A DNA stretch of 18,679 nucleotides from CAZHYM01 sp964536785 (GCA_964536785.1 CAZHYM010000007.1:1-18679); one strand, 5' to 3'. Positions 1-6,197 are shown, numbered from the stretch's first letter. Numbers and translations are program-made. The notes: a model not told the origin generated them from the letters alone.

Positions 1-60
1 TTTTGTCTTAGGACCAAACCTTATGTCTCCCGCTTAACTCTCTTTAATTTTAATAGAATC

Positions 61-69
61 ATTATACCA
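61..69 (-). promoter_or_regulatory. Extended -10 promoter reading left out of the window
   Basis: Read on the minus strand, TATAAT (66-61) is preceded by TGG, an extended -10. No good -35 lies 16-18 bases upstream. The 60 bases downstream to the window edge contain no ATG on this strand. The transcript therefore has a leader of at least about 50 nt or encodes an RNA, but what it serves lies outside the window. Confidence 0.5.
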
Positions 70-163
70 TTTTAAGCCAAAATCGGCGAAACTCTCAATA
101 CCAGATTGTGGCGTATTCAAATTCGTGTTTTGATTTTTTTCTCTTCCATTTATGCAAATAATG

Positions 164-172
164 TGTTATAAT
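164..172 (+). promoter_or_regulatory. Extended -10 promoter of the 91-aa protein gene
   Basis: TATAAT at 167-172 preceded by TGT gives an extended -10; the -35 region is poor. The start site should fall near 179, giving a leader of about 32 nt that carries a strong Shine-Dalgarno AAGGAGGG at 198-205, five bases before the ATG at 211. Confidence 0.6.
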
Positions 173-210
173 ATAGGTATCTAGCACTTTACCACCCAAG
201 GAGGGTCGAA

Positions 211-486
211 ATGAGTATGGTTACCTTATTCCGTAAAGAGATACCGTTCGATGAAATGAAAGAAGAGGACAAGGCTTTCATATGGGACAAATTCGTCAAT
301 GCTCAAAAAAACCTAAAAGAATATACTTTGGACCAAGCTAAATCAATGATCTATGTGATTGTTGACAACGAGAAAAAAATTGATACCTACCTATCATACC
401 ATAAAGAAGTTATGAGCGACCCCCGACTCAGATTTATTGCACCAGAGTACCAGATGGAGGTACTGGAAAGAATCAACGAGTACTAA
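211..486 (+). CDS. Hypothetical 91-aa cytoplasmic protein
   Basis: I do not recognise this protein. It is 91 residues, highly charged, with no signal peptide, membrane segment or cysteine, and looks mostly helical. A basic/acidic N-terminal half (residues 8-40, rich in K, E and D) is followed by a short hydrophobic stretch (MIYVIV around 46-51) and an acidic C-terminus ending ERINEY. The start is well supported by AAGGAGGG (198-205), an extended -10 promoter upstream and a strong hairpin terminator directly after the stop, so it is a genuine single-gene unit. It converges on rpsO with two back-to-back terminators between. Dedicated promoter, strong ribosome-binding site and terminator suggest good expression. 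Function unknown. Confidence 0.8.
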   Translation: MSMVTLFRKEIPFDEMKEEDKAFIWDKFVNAQKNLKEYTLDQAKSMIYVIVDNEKKIDTYLSYHKEVMSDPRLRFIAPEYQMEVLERINEY

Positions 487-492
487 AAATAA

Positions 493-517
493 CCCGCGGC
501 ACAGACCGCGGGCTTTT
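493..517 (+). terminator. Intrinsic terminator of the 91-aa gene
   Basis: Perfect 7-bp GC stem CCCGCGG (493-499) / CCGCGGG (506-512) with a 6-nt loop, followed by CTTTT. It starts seven bases after the stop codon. Confidence 0.85.
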
Positions 518-526
518 CCTATATAT

Positions 527-557
527 CAAAAAAGAACTTCGCTATTTGCGAAGTTCT
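527..557 (-). terminator. rpsO intrinsic terminator overlapping the coding end
   Basis: Perfect 10-bp inverted repeat (533-542 / 548-557, 5-nt loop), followed on the minus strand by a run of T (533-527). The upstream arm and loop are inside rpsO: they encode its last codons and the TAG stop (544-542). Confidence 0.88.
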
Positions 558-808
558 AGTTTGCTGATTGTTGCCTTGTAAGCATCAAAATCTTTTTCCT
601 CTAGATAGTGGAGCAATTTCTTGCGCTTTCCAACCATCTGAATTAGACCCCTTCGAGCCATATTATCATGATGGTTGCCTTTGAGGTGATCAATCAACTC
701 GTTAATACGAGCGGTTAATATCGAAACTTGCGCCTCAGGAGAACCAACATCGTTCTTGCTTCGGGCAGTTAAGCTAATCGCCTTCTTTTTATTATCTTTA
801 GTAATCAT
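542..808 (-). CDS. rpsO: 30S ribosomal protein S15
   Basis: S15 binds 16S rRNA in the central domain and organises the 30S platform and bridge B4. The 88-residue product has the family's usual length. It shows the conserved core: DVGSPEAQVSILTARI near residues 20-35, the LKGNHHDN segment around 42-49, RRGL at 52-55 and the KRKKLLHYL helix. The gene is the last of the minus-strand DHH-truB-...-rpsO series, as in the common nusA-infB-rbfA-truB-ribF-rpsO arrangement, but it has its own promoter (817-845). The -10 ends only eight bases before the ATG and there is no Shine-Dalgarno, so the mRNA should start 0-2 nt from the ATG. Autoregulation by a 5' pseudoknot, known in E. coli, would be impossible with such a transcript. 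A hairpin terminator overlaps the last codons. Confidence 0.97.
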   Translation of the reverse strand: MITKDNKKKAISLTARSKNDVGSPEAQVSILTARINELIDHLKGNHHDNMARRGLIQMVGKRKKLLHYLEEKDFDAYKATISKLELRK

Positions 809-816
809 CGCAAGCT

Positions 817-845
817 ATTGTAACAGATAAAAGCTCTTATCGCAA
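817..845 (-). promoter_or_regulatory. rpsO promoter, likely leaderless
   Basis: On the minus strand TTGCGA (845-840), 17-bp spacer, TACAAT (822-817) with TGT in the extended -10 position. The ATG begins eight bases after the -10, so transcription should start at about 809-810, giving a leader of two bases or fewer. Confidence 0.7.
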
Positions 846-848
846 GCA

Positions 849-1559
849 CTAGTTATCGTAAATCCAACTAAATTTGTATATATACTGTTTAAATTCTTGC
901 GGATCCAGTGTCGTAGCGCTACTTAGGGCAAAAGCTTCACCATTTTCAGTTGGCTCAACGCAGATATAGTCCGCTAGACCATCAGTCCAAATAGCAAATT
1001 TGTTTAAATTAATTACATCAAAATCATATATAAATTTTCCAATCTTCAATTTATCGACACTACTGACAAACTTGGTCTCACCGGTTTTATCAATATTGAA
1101 TCGTTGGCCATCGAGCAGTATGGTTTGATCTGATCCTGCGATACTGAAATAAGGATGAAAACCAGGGGCGACCGGCAATCCATTAGTTCCAACATTTGAC
1201 AAAGTCAAAGAGCTTTTTAAAAAATTATCGCCTAGCTCATATCTAACTACCGACTCCAAACCAACATATTCTTCATTACCACCAGTCAATTTTAATTCTA
1301 CAGCTTTTGCTGTCTTATCGAGCACTTCCCATTCTAGCTCACGACCAAATCCGTGGTTAGCCATAGGTTTATTGTGGCTAGGGCCAAAATTCGGTAGGCA
1401 CACGTGCATTCCACCTCTAGTTTTCATCGAATGTTCGTCAACCTTTAGCACCGACTTGGGATAGAGGATTTTCCGGCCCGAGCTAATGAGACTAAGAACA
1501 AAAGCCCCTTTAGTGTCAATTTCTGTAATCGTAGTTTGATTTTTTAGAGTTATAATCAT
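849..1559 (-). CDS. Aldose 1-epimerase / hexose-6-phosphate mutarotase-like protein
   Basis: Galactose-mutarotase superfamily enzyme, expected to interconvert alpha and beta anomers of a hexose or hexose phosphate in the cytoplasm. The 236 residues form a short version of the family beta-sandwich. RGGMHVCLPNFGP (48-60) and NHGFGRELEWEV (68-79) match the substrate-binding region of the YeaD-type glucose-6-phosphate epimerases; His69 is the conserved HGF histidine. GFHPYF (133-138) holds the likely general acid His135, and VEP (201-203) the likely base Glu202. No signal peptide. The ATG at 1559 follows a TAAAAT -10 by six bases with no ribosome-binding site, so the mRNA is probably leaderless. 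It occupies the position where ribF would be expected in related clusters. The exact sugar substrate cannot be read from sequence. Confidence 0.85.
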   Translation of the reverse strand: MIITLKNQTTITEIDTKGAFVLSLISSGRKILYPKSVLKVDEHSMKTRGGMHVCLPNFGPSHNKPMANHGFGRELEWEVLDKTAKAVELKLTGGNEEYVGLESVVRYELGDNFLKSSLTLSNVGTNGLPVAPGFHPYFSIAGSDQTILLDGQRFNIDKTGETKFVSSVDKLKIGKFIYDFDVINLNKFAIWTDGLADYICVEPTENGEAFALSSATTLDPQEFKQYIYKFSWIYDN

Positions 1560-1565
1560 AATTCT

Positions 1566-1574
1566 ATTTTACCA
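1566..1574 (-). promoter_or_regulatory. Extended -10 promoter of the epimerase gene
   Basis: TAAAAT (1571-1566) preceded by TGG on the minus strand, exactly six bases from the ATG. It lies against the terminator of the upstream gene. The -35 is weak, so the extended -10 probably carries recognition. Confidence 0.6.
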
Positions 1575-1576
1575 CT

Positions 1577-1603
1577 AAGAAAAACCCCTGCTTAGGCAGG
1601 GGT
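1577..1603 (-). terminator. Intrinsic terminator of the secreted repeat-protein gene
   Basis: Stem CCCCTGC (1585-1591) / GCAGGGG (1596-1602) with a TTAG loop, extended by one A-T pair. On the minus strand it is followed by TTTTTCTT. It lies ten bases past the stop codon at 1613. Confidence 0.88.
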
Positions 1604-1612
1604 AAAAAATAG

Positions 1613-2188
1613 TTAAGGACGTTTAGGCGGTTTTCCTGGTCCACCGGACCAGCTAGGCCTACCCGATTTAACAGGTTTCCCAGGTGTGCCTGGCTTTCCG
1701 GGGGGTTTTCCTGGTCCACCGGACCAGCTAGGCCTACCCGATTTAACAGGTTTATCTGGTTCGGCGTTCGGGTCAACTACCGTAAATACCGTCACGCTTT
1801 CCGCAACAATGCCATCCGATTCAGCCCTAAAGACGTTCACGAATTCGCCAACATCCCCCAAAACAAAGGTATATTCTAAATAAAACAGTGCACTCCAGCC
1901 TGGCGTAATTAAATCGTCATAAGGAGCAGTATATAGCCGCGAGTAGTTAAACTTTGGGTCGTCATACTGGAAATACATAAAAGTATATTCAACATTGTTT
2001 GTTACTCGCACCCATAAAGTTACAGTTTCTCCAACCTCATAGGTAGTCTTAGTGGGTTCTAGCCAAGTTTCCAGAGTAATCTCACCCTGAAGTTCTATAG
2101 CCGAGGCGACAGTCCCATTGATTCCGACCATCGAGAAGAAAAGTACAAACGCCAGCAGAAGTGACAACAACTTACGTTTCGCATTCAT
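1613..2188 (-). CDS. Secreted protein with beta-domain and Gly/Pro/Lys repeat tail
   Basis: Exported protein of unknown function, 191 residues. Residues 1-30 are a clear Sec signal peptide: basic MNAKRKLL, a hydrophobic core and an AxA cleavage site (ASA, 28-30). There is no lipobox, LPxTG or C-terminal anchor. Residues 33-138 look like an Ig-like beta-sandwich rich in aromatics and acidic residues (ITLETWLEP, YEVGETVTLWVRV, TVFTVV). The tail (about 145-191) is low-complexity and basic, with two copies of an 18-residue unit beginning KPVKSGRPSW (146-163, 171-188). It could associate with anionic envelope polymers or a host surface, which is inference. The start is fixed by AGGAGG seven bases upstream. 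A full-consensus promoter with overlapping palindromes and a roughly 87-nt leader precede it, and a strong terminator follows. It separates truB from the epimerase and rpsO. Confidence 0.85.
   Translation of the reverse strand: MNAKRKLLSLLLAFVLFFSMVGINGTVASAIELQGEITLETWLEPTKTTYEVGETVTLWVRVTNNVEYTFMYFQYDDPKFNYSRLYTAPYDDLITPGWSALFYLEYTFVLGDVGEFVNVFRAESDGIVAESVTVFTVVDPNAEPDKPVKSGRPSWSGGPGKPPGKPGTPGKPVKSGRPSWSGGPGKPPKRP
1629..1753 (-). repeat. Two exact 50-bp direct repeats, 75-bp period
   Basis: Bases 1629-1678 and 1704-1753 are identical over 50 positions, 75 bases apart and in frame, encoding the tail repeats of the secreted protein. Each copy contains a 7-bp inverted repeat CTGGTCC/GGACCAG with a 3-nt loop. 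Identity at every synonymous site points to a recent duplication or gene conversion rather than protein-level selection alone. Confidence 0.95.
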
Positions 2189-2276
2189 AAGACATCCTCC
2201 TATTTTTTTAAAGTGCGTGAGCGTGAGCTTGATCGTCAGCTCGATATAAGTTTAGCTCATCAAAAATGATAAACTG

Positions 2277-2310
2277 CAATCATTATACTATGATTGACTA
2301 TTATGTCAAT
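2277..2310. repeat. Two interlocked palindromes over the secreted-protein promoter
   Basis: CAATCAT-6-ATGATTG (2277-2296) covers the -10 hexamer. ATTGAC-6-GTCAAT (2293-2310) covers the -35 hexamer. Both are perfect and share bases 2293-2296. The placement is what operators for a dimeric repressor would show. Confidence 0.6.
2282..2309 (-). promoter_or_regulatory. Full-consensus promoter of the secreted-protein gene
   Basis: On the minus strand TTGACA (2309-2304), 16-bp spacer, TATAAT (2287-2282). Both hexamers match the sigma-70 consensus perfectly. The start site should be near 2275, giving a leader of about 87 nt before the ATG at 2188. The leader includes GAGCT/AGCTC hairpin potential around 2230-2250 and ends in AGGAGG. 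Confidence 0.8.
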
Positions 2311-2319
2311 AAAATATTA

Positions 2320-2985
2320 TTAACCTATGGTTAGATCCGTTAAGCTAGTCGCTTCAGAAATCTTATACTCCCCAACTGATAAACGACGCAAGCTAGAGCA
2401 ATAGGCTCCAATCCCTAATTTGCTGCCTAAATCATGAGCCAAACTACGAATATAAGTTCCAGAGGTTACATTAGCCTCAATCTCCAGTATGGGATATTTA
2501 TATCCTTTCAACACTAATTTTGTGACTTCAACTTCTCGAGGCTTGATTTTAAAATCTTTACCTAATCGCGCTAGTTGATATGCTCTTATTCCATTTATTT
2601 TGAGCGCACTATAAGCAGGCGGATACTGATATATTTTTCCTCTAAAATTTTCAAGAGCCATTTGAATCTGTTCCAAACTAGGTTGGCACCTTGAAATGTG
2701 GGTCTTGTTACCCTCTACGTCGTATGTAGGTGTAGTTTGCCCTAAGATAATCTTTGCCGAATAGCTTTTTGATAATTTTGAGTAATCCCCGGCTCGTTTA
2801 CACGCTTTACCTAGAACGACAATCATCAATCCACTCGCAAATGGGTCTAGAGTACCCGTATGACCAACTTTTATTTTACGGCCGTAAGTATCATGAGCCA
2901 GACGCTTGATCCTAGCTACTACTCCAAAACTAGTCATCCCAATCGGTTTATCGATTAACAGCACTCCGTCTTCAGGAATTTTCAT
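2320..2985 (-). CDS. truB: tRNA pseudouridine(55) synthase TruB
   Basis: Converts U55 of the tRNA T-loop to pseudouridine. The 221-residue product has the TruB N-terminal signature DGVLLIDKPIGMTS (6-19) and the catalytic motif GHTGTLDPFASG (about 41-52) with the nucleophilic Asp. KSYSAKIILGQTTPTYD follows, then the conserved YQYPPAYSALK and SGTYIRSLAHDLG segments. It ends right after the catalytic domain, so it lacks the C-terminal PUA-type domain of the roughly 300-residue enzymes; short TruB forms are plausible in reduced genomes. The ATG lies two bases after the stop of the upstream DHH-like gene with no evident ribosome-binding site, implying translational coupling. The neighbour order DHH-truB matches many bacteria. 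Confidence 0.95.
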   Translation of the reverse strand: MKIPEDGVLLIDKPIGMTSFGVVARIKRLAHDTYGRKIKVGHTGTLDPFASGLMIVVLGKACKRAGDYSKLSKSYSAKIILGQTTPTYDVEGNKTHISRCQPSLEQIQMALENFRGKIYQYPPAYSALKINGIRAYQLARLGKDFKIKPREVEVTKLVLKGYKYPILEIEANVTSGTYIRSLAHDLGSKLGIGAYCSSLRRLSVGEYKISEATSLTDLTIG

Positions 2986-2987
2986 AA

Positions 2988-4727
2988 TTATTCAGGGATT
3001 ACAAATTGCGATTTATCACTTGGAATTTTTGGATAAACCTGATCCGCCATAATAGGGCTTCCTACACTATCAACCTGCGTCGACTTTGGTTGAGGCTGAT
3101 ATGGAGTCAAGCCAGTATAATCATCTTGAATTTGATTAACTTGGTTAAAAGGACTATTTTCTGAAGGGCTAATAACTGTAGCAATCTCTGGCGCTGCAGG
3201 TTGATCAAACATCGGTGGAACTGGTGGCAACGGTAAAGGCCCTGACATATTGCTAAAGTCCGGTAATGGTGGTGGCATTAGCGTGTCTAAATCATTGGGC
3301 ATAACAGGTGTCTGATCAAAATTCATGCTTTGTTCGTTGGCCACTTCGCCTAACGTTGTGTAATTCTCAATTGGTTGAATCTCTTCAGCCGTAAGCGGTT
3401 GGACCATTGGCTGAGGTTCAGATTCGTGAAGAGCCGGCTCAGACAATACAGCGCTAACCTGTTCAACAGTCGGATCAAGATCGGTTGGAAAGCTCTGAGC
3501 TTGTTCTAGCTGAGCTGAAAATACATCACTTCCATCATAAACCGTCTGATTTGGCTTGCTTAATCGAGCTAAAATACTTTGCGCGGTTTCAGTTTGTTGT
3601 TTCTCTAACCGATGTTCGCTATACTCTTCTAAATTAGAAAAATCTGGTTCAATCACTAACTCCTTCTCTTTCTCAACGGGAATACTTTCTTGCGATGTTT
3701 GAGCATTGGAGAATTGACTAATCTCAGTAACCGGCTGAAATTGATCAAGTGTTTCCGCTGGGGCTACTAATTCGGGCGCTTCAGATTCGAATTGTTTAAC
3801 ATTTGACATGGCAATTGGCTCGTTTTGGGACTCCTGGTTAGCAACTTCTTGAGCGACATCCAAATTCATACTCTGCGCTTGAACGCTATCATTAGACAAA
3901 TCAACCGTCTGAACATTATTCTCGACTGCTTGAGGTTGAGCAGGTTCAATTACCTCTTTAGCCAATTCATTAGCAATTAACTGCTGGTTTGCTCCAGCTT
4001 TCATTAAATCAGCTGATAGACTCATGACGTCAACGGTAGTTTTGGAGTTACTAAAACGCTCTGTAGTTGCAACCAATGCAGTCAACAAAGCGGTAGCGAC
4101 AGACTCATCCATCGACATTTCATAATTTTCCCCTGATTGGCCTTTGTCTAAATAACCAGGCAAAATCGCTACAGCCTCAGCATAAGAACTCATCTTATCA
4201 AATCGCAAATTGACATTGCCTAAATTACTTTCAAAATCACCTACACTGATAGAGCCTACAAAAGCATTATGGAGTATCCGTCCGTGTGCCGATAGAGCTT
4301 GATCGAGATCCTCTTTTTCCTTAACACCTAAAGCGATAACTAAATCTACATTATAATCACCTTGAGTAAAGCCAAGGTCTTCTTTAGTGATAACTGTGTT
4401 GCTCGGAGTAATAAAGACCTTAACCAACCCCCCGTCTACTTTGCATACCAACCGATCAGCTTTGTCTGGATCGAGCGTGATGATAAAGTCACGCAGACCG
4501 TCTACATTTGTGTCAAAAGTGTCTTCGGGCTTTAAAAAATTTAAAAAACTAGGAACTTGGCCACTAAAAATAGAAACAGCTCGTTTTTTATTCTTGTTTA
4601 GCATCAAAGTTAATCCTAAAGCGCTAGCCAACTCATCAACAGATGGGCTAGAACTTAAAGCGACAAGAATGTTGCTTGCTTTCTTAATTTGTTCGACTAA
4701 TTTTTTTATATCGGGTTCGTTAGACAT
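2988..4727 (-). CDS. Degenerate DHH/NrnA-like protein with long disordered tail
   Basis: The first about 260 of 579 residues follow the layout of DHH-family oligoribonuclease/pAp phosphatases (NrnA), but every catalytic motif is altered. The HxNPDxDA region reads SSSPSVDELASALGL (25-39). The DHH triad position, normally followed by N..FG..N....SSTAE, reads VGDFESNLGNVNLRF (162-176) and then SSYAEAV (180-186). The third motif, usually D.E.AT.L.tGi.tDTg.F, reads MDESVATALLTALVATTERF (206-225), without the second Asp. Residues about 261-579 are Gln/Pro/Glu-rich low complexity with no membrane segment. The position directly upstream of, and coupled to, truB is where nrnA sits in many genomes. I infer a pseudoenzyme, perhaps an RNA-binding or scaffolding protein. 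It has a consensus promoter, a leader of about 48 nt and a modest ribosome-binding site (AGGA, five bases from the ATG). Confidence 0.75.
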   Translation of the reverse strand: MSNEPDIKKLVEQIKKASNILVALSSSPSVDELASALGLTLMLNKNKKRAVSIFSGQVPSFLNFLKPEDTFDTNVDGLRDFIITLDPDKADRLVCKVDGGLVKVFITPSNTVITKEDLGFTQGDYNVDLVIALGVKEKEDLDQALSAHGRILHNAFVGSISVGDFESNLGNVNLRFDKMSSYAEAVAILPGYLDKGQSGENYEMSMDESVATALLTALVATTERFSNSKTTVDVMSLSADLMKAGANQQLIANELAKEVIEPAQPQAVENNVQTVDLSNDSVQAQSMNLDVAQEVANQESQNEPIAMSNVKQFESEAPELVAPAETLDQFQPVTEISQFSNAQTSQESIPVEKEKELVIEPDFSNLEEYSEHRLEKQQTETAQSILARLSKPNQTVYDGSDVFSAQLEQAQSFPTDLDPTVEQVSAVLSEPALHESEPQPMVQPLTAEEIQPIENYTTLGEVANEQSMNFDQTPVMPNDLDTLMPPPLPDFSNMSGPLPLPPVPPMFDQPAAPEIATVISPSENSPFNQVNQIQDDYTGLTPYQPQPKSTQVDSVGSPIMADQVYPKIPSDKSQFVIPE

Positions 4728-4781
4728 TATAATCCTAGGTTAATTTTTATTTAATGTTTGTGTTTAGCTGACAATATCTTT

Positions 4782-4810
4782 ATTGTAGCAAAAAATATTG
4801 ATTTTGTCAA
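4782..4810 (-). promoter_or_regulatory. Promoter of the DHH-like/truB unit
   Basis: Minus strand TTGACA (4810-4805), 17-bp spacer, TACAAT (4787-4782) with TGC in the extended -10 position. The start near 4775 leaves about 48 nt of leader. It is arranged back-to-back with the rpsT promoter. Confidence 0.8.
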
Positions 4811-4832
4811 GTCGGTTTAGTCTAAAATAACC

Positions 4833-4861
4833 TTTACATAACTCTAGTTTTTCGGTATAAT
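4833..4861 (+). promoter_or_regulatory. rpsT promoter
   Basis: TTTACA (4833-4838), 17-bp spacer, TATAAT (4856-4861), a near-consensus promoter. Predicted start near 4868; the leader of about 29 nt carries AAAGGA (4886-4891), five bases before the ATG. Confidence 0.85.
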
Positions 4862-4896
4862 GCCTTCAGTTTAAATTAATTTAACAAAGGAAATTC

Positions 4897-5250
4897 ATGC
4901 CAATCATTAAATCAGCATCAAAAAGAATGCGCCAAGATGCTAAAAGACGTCTTAGAAACCAAGACATTAAGAAAAGCGTTAAAGCTTCAATTAAAGCGAT
5001 GGTCAAACCAAGTTCAGCTAGCTTGTCTAAAGTTCAGAGTGAAATTGATAAAGCCGTTAAAAAAGGCCTCATCAAGAAGAGCACTGCCGCTAGACGAAAA
5101 TCAGCTCTAGCAAAGAAAGCCAAAGAAGCAAACGTAAAAGTTGCTCCAAAGGCTAAGCTAGTTGTGAAAAAAGCTCCAGCGAAAAAGCCTGTAGCAAAAA
5201 AAGCTCCGGCTAAGAAACCCGTCGCAAAGAAAACAACAACAAAGAAATAA
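4897..5250 (+). CDS. rpsT: 30S ribosomal protein S20 with H1-like basic tail
   Basis: S20 binds 16S rRNA at the base of the body of the 30S subunit. Residues 1-82 give the standard three-helix protein: MPIIKSASKRMRQDAKRRLRN, then KKSVKASIKAM, then the KKGLIKKSTAARRKSALAKK segment. At 117 residues it exceeds the usual 85-90. The excess is a C-terminal tail (about 83-117) of Lys, Ala and Pro with two copies of the decapeptide KKAPAKKPVA, resembling histone H1 and actinobacterial HupB tails. Such a tail is probably disordered and could add rRNA contacts or bind nucleic acid elsewhere; that role is inference. Classic promoter plus Shine-Dalgarno, a single-gene unit, ending in a terminator shared with the converging holA. 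Confidence 0.96.
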   Translation: MPIIKSASKRMRQDAKRRLRNQDIKKSVKASIKAMVKPSSASLSKVQSEIDKAVKKGLIKKSTAARRKSALAKKAKEANVKVAPKAKLVVKKAPAKKPVAKKAPAKKPVAKKTTTKK

Positions 5251-5288
5251 TTTAATAGCCCCTCAAACCCGAGGGGTTATTAAATTTT
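5251..5288. terminator. Bidirectional terminator between rpsT and holA
   Basis: A 14-bp stem (5251-5264 / 5271-5284, one G-T pair) with a 6-nt loop. It is followed by TTTT on the plus strand and by TTATTTCTTT on the minus strand, so it can end both converging transcripts. The 3' arm overlaps the holA stop codon. Confidence 0.85.
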
Positions 5289-6197
5289 AGCAATTTCATT
5301 TAAGGCTGATTTTAAAATAACCCAGGGGTCTGATTTACTACTTTTAAGTTTGCGATCAGCCAAGGCTAAGATTCTAATCATTTTACTTAAAGACTCTATT
5401 GTCTTAGCTCTAGCCACTGGCCTGAGTTTATCTAGGACGTAAGGATTGGTGCCGATATCTTTAGCAACGTTTGCACCACTAGGCGCTGACTTTACGGCCA
5501 ATAAAGTCAAAGCTTGACTAGTAATTAGACCAAAAAACTGATTTGGTTCGGTCGAAACTCGCTCTAGCTCATCGATTAGAGCATTTAATTTATTAATTTC
5601 TTTGTTTAAAGCTAGCTCTAGAGCCGAAAACACATTAGCCATGGCTGTTTTGGGGATATACTTATCAATCGCTTCAAGTGTGATATCTTCATCAAGCGCT
5701 GATAAAATCTCAAGCGCATGGTACTGGCTCCACGGATCGCAACCAACTCGCTCAAATAGCTCCAGCGCCAATTTATCACTGATTTTAACGCCAAAATCAC
5801 TTGCTTGTTTCAATATAAATCTCTTGGCAGATTGAGAATCATAATCTTTCGGCAAATTAAATTCTGCAACAAGCTTCAGCTTCACTAGTTCCTTAGCGAT
5901 TTTAGTTCTTTTATCAAGTTCAGTCTCAATCAATATTAAATTTAAACTTTGATCTTCAGCTATCTTTGGTATTAAATCGATTAATTTCTCCCAAACTGGC
6001 TTATTTGAGCTTAAGTTCCTCGCAATTATGAACTCGGCATCAGTAAACAGACTTCGAGCAAAGATAAGATCAACAAACTCGCTATAAGAAATCTTTTCGG
6101 ACTTAATTTCTATAGGATTAATACCTATCTGGTCCTTAAAGTCTTTGACGAATTTTATAATCTCAAAAGTGTTTGCACCAGCTAATACTCTTAACAC
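5280..6197 (-). CDS. holA: DNA polymerase III delta subunit
   Basis: Delta is the wrench of the clamp loader that opens the beta sliding clamp. The 305-residue product matches the HolA family: an N-terminal AAA+-like fold beginning VLRVLAGANTFEI, an F.ARSLFTDAEFIIARNLSS segment and a LILIE strand. A KDYDSQSAKRFILKQASDFGVKIS region and the helical collar follow (AMANVFSALELAL, FGLITSQALTLLAVK, DRKLKSSKSDPW near the end). As usual for delta, no Walker A is visible. I choose the GTG at 6197, because AAAAGGAGG lies seven bases upstream. The longer reading begins with TTG at 6225-6227 without such a site and would overlap mutM by 37 bases. With GTG the overlap with the mutM stop is seven bases, a coupled arrangement. 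Confidence 0.9.
   Translation of the reverse strand: MLRVLAGANTFEIIKFVKDFKDQIGINPIEIKSEKISYSEFVDLIFARSLFTDAEFIIARNLSSNKPVWEKLIDLIPKIAEDQSLNLILIETELDKRTKIAKELVKLKLVAEFNLPKDYDSQSAKRFILKQASDFGVKISDKLALELFERVGCDPWSQYHALEILSALDEDITLEAIDKYIPKTAMANVFSALELALNKEINKLNALIDELERVSTEPNQFFGLITSQALTLLAVKSAPSGANVAKDIGTNPYVLDKLRPVARAKTIESLSKMIRILALADRKLKSSKSDPWVILKSALNEIAKI

Noticed and set aside
849..1559. Epimerase as a pseudogene because it is short (236 residues)
   Set aside because: The frame is intact, both catalytic residues (His135, Glu202) are present and it has its own promoter; short family members exist.
1629..1753. Possible CRISPR array or attachment site from the direct repeats
   Set aside because: Only two copies, 50 bp long with a 25-bp gap, in frame and coding. 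No cas genes or integrase nearby.
1564..1776. Open frame of 70 codons on the minus strand with repeats every 25 residues
   Set aside because: It is another frame of the 75-bp repeat in the secreted-protein gene. The real frame has a signal peptide and ribosome-binding site, and this one runs through the terminator.
4387..4743. 118-codon open frame on the plus strand
   Set aside because: Fully antisense to the DHH-like gene. Composition is a mirror of that gene, with no promoter or ribosome-binding site.
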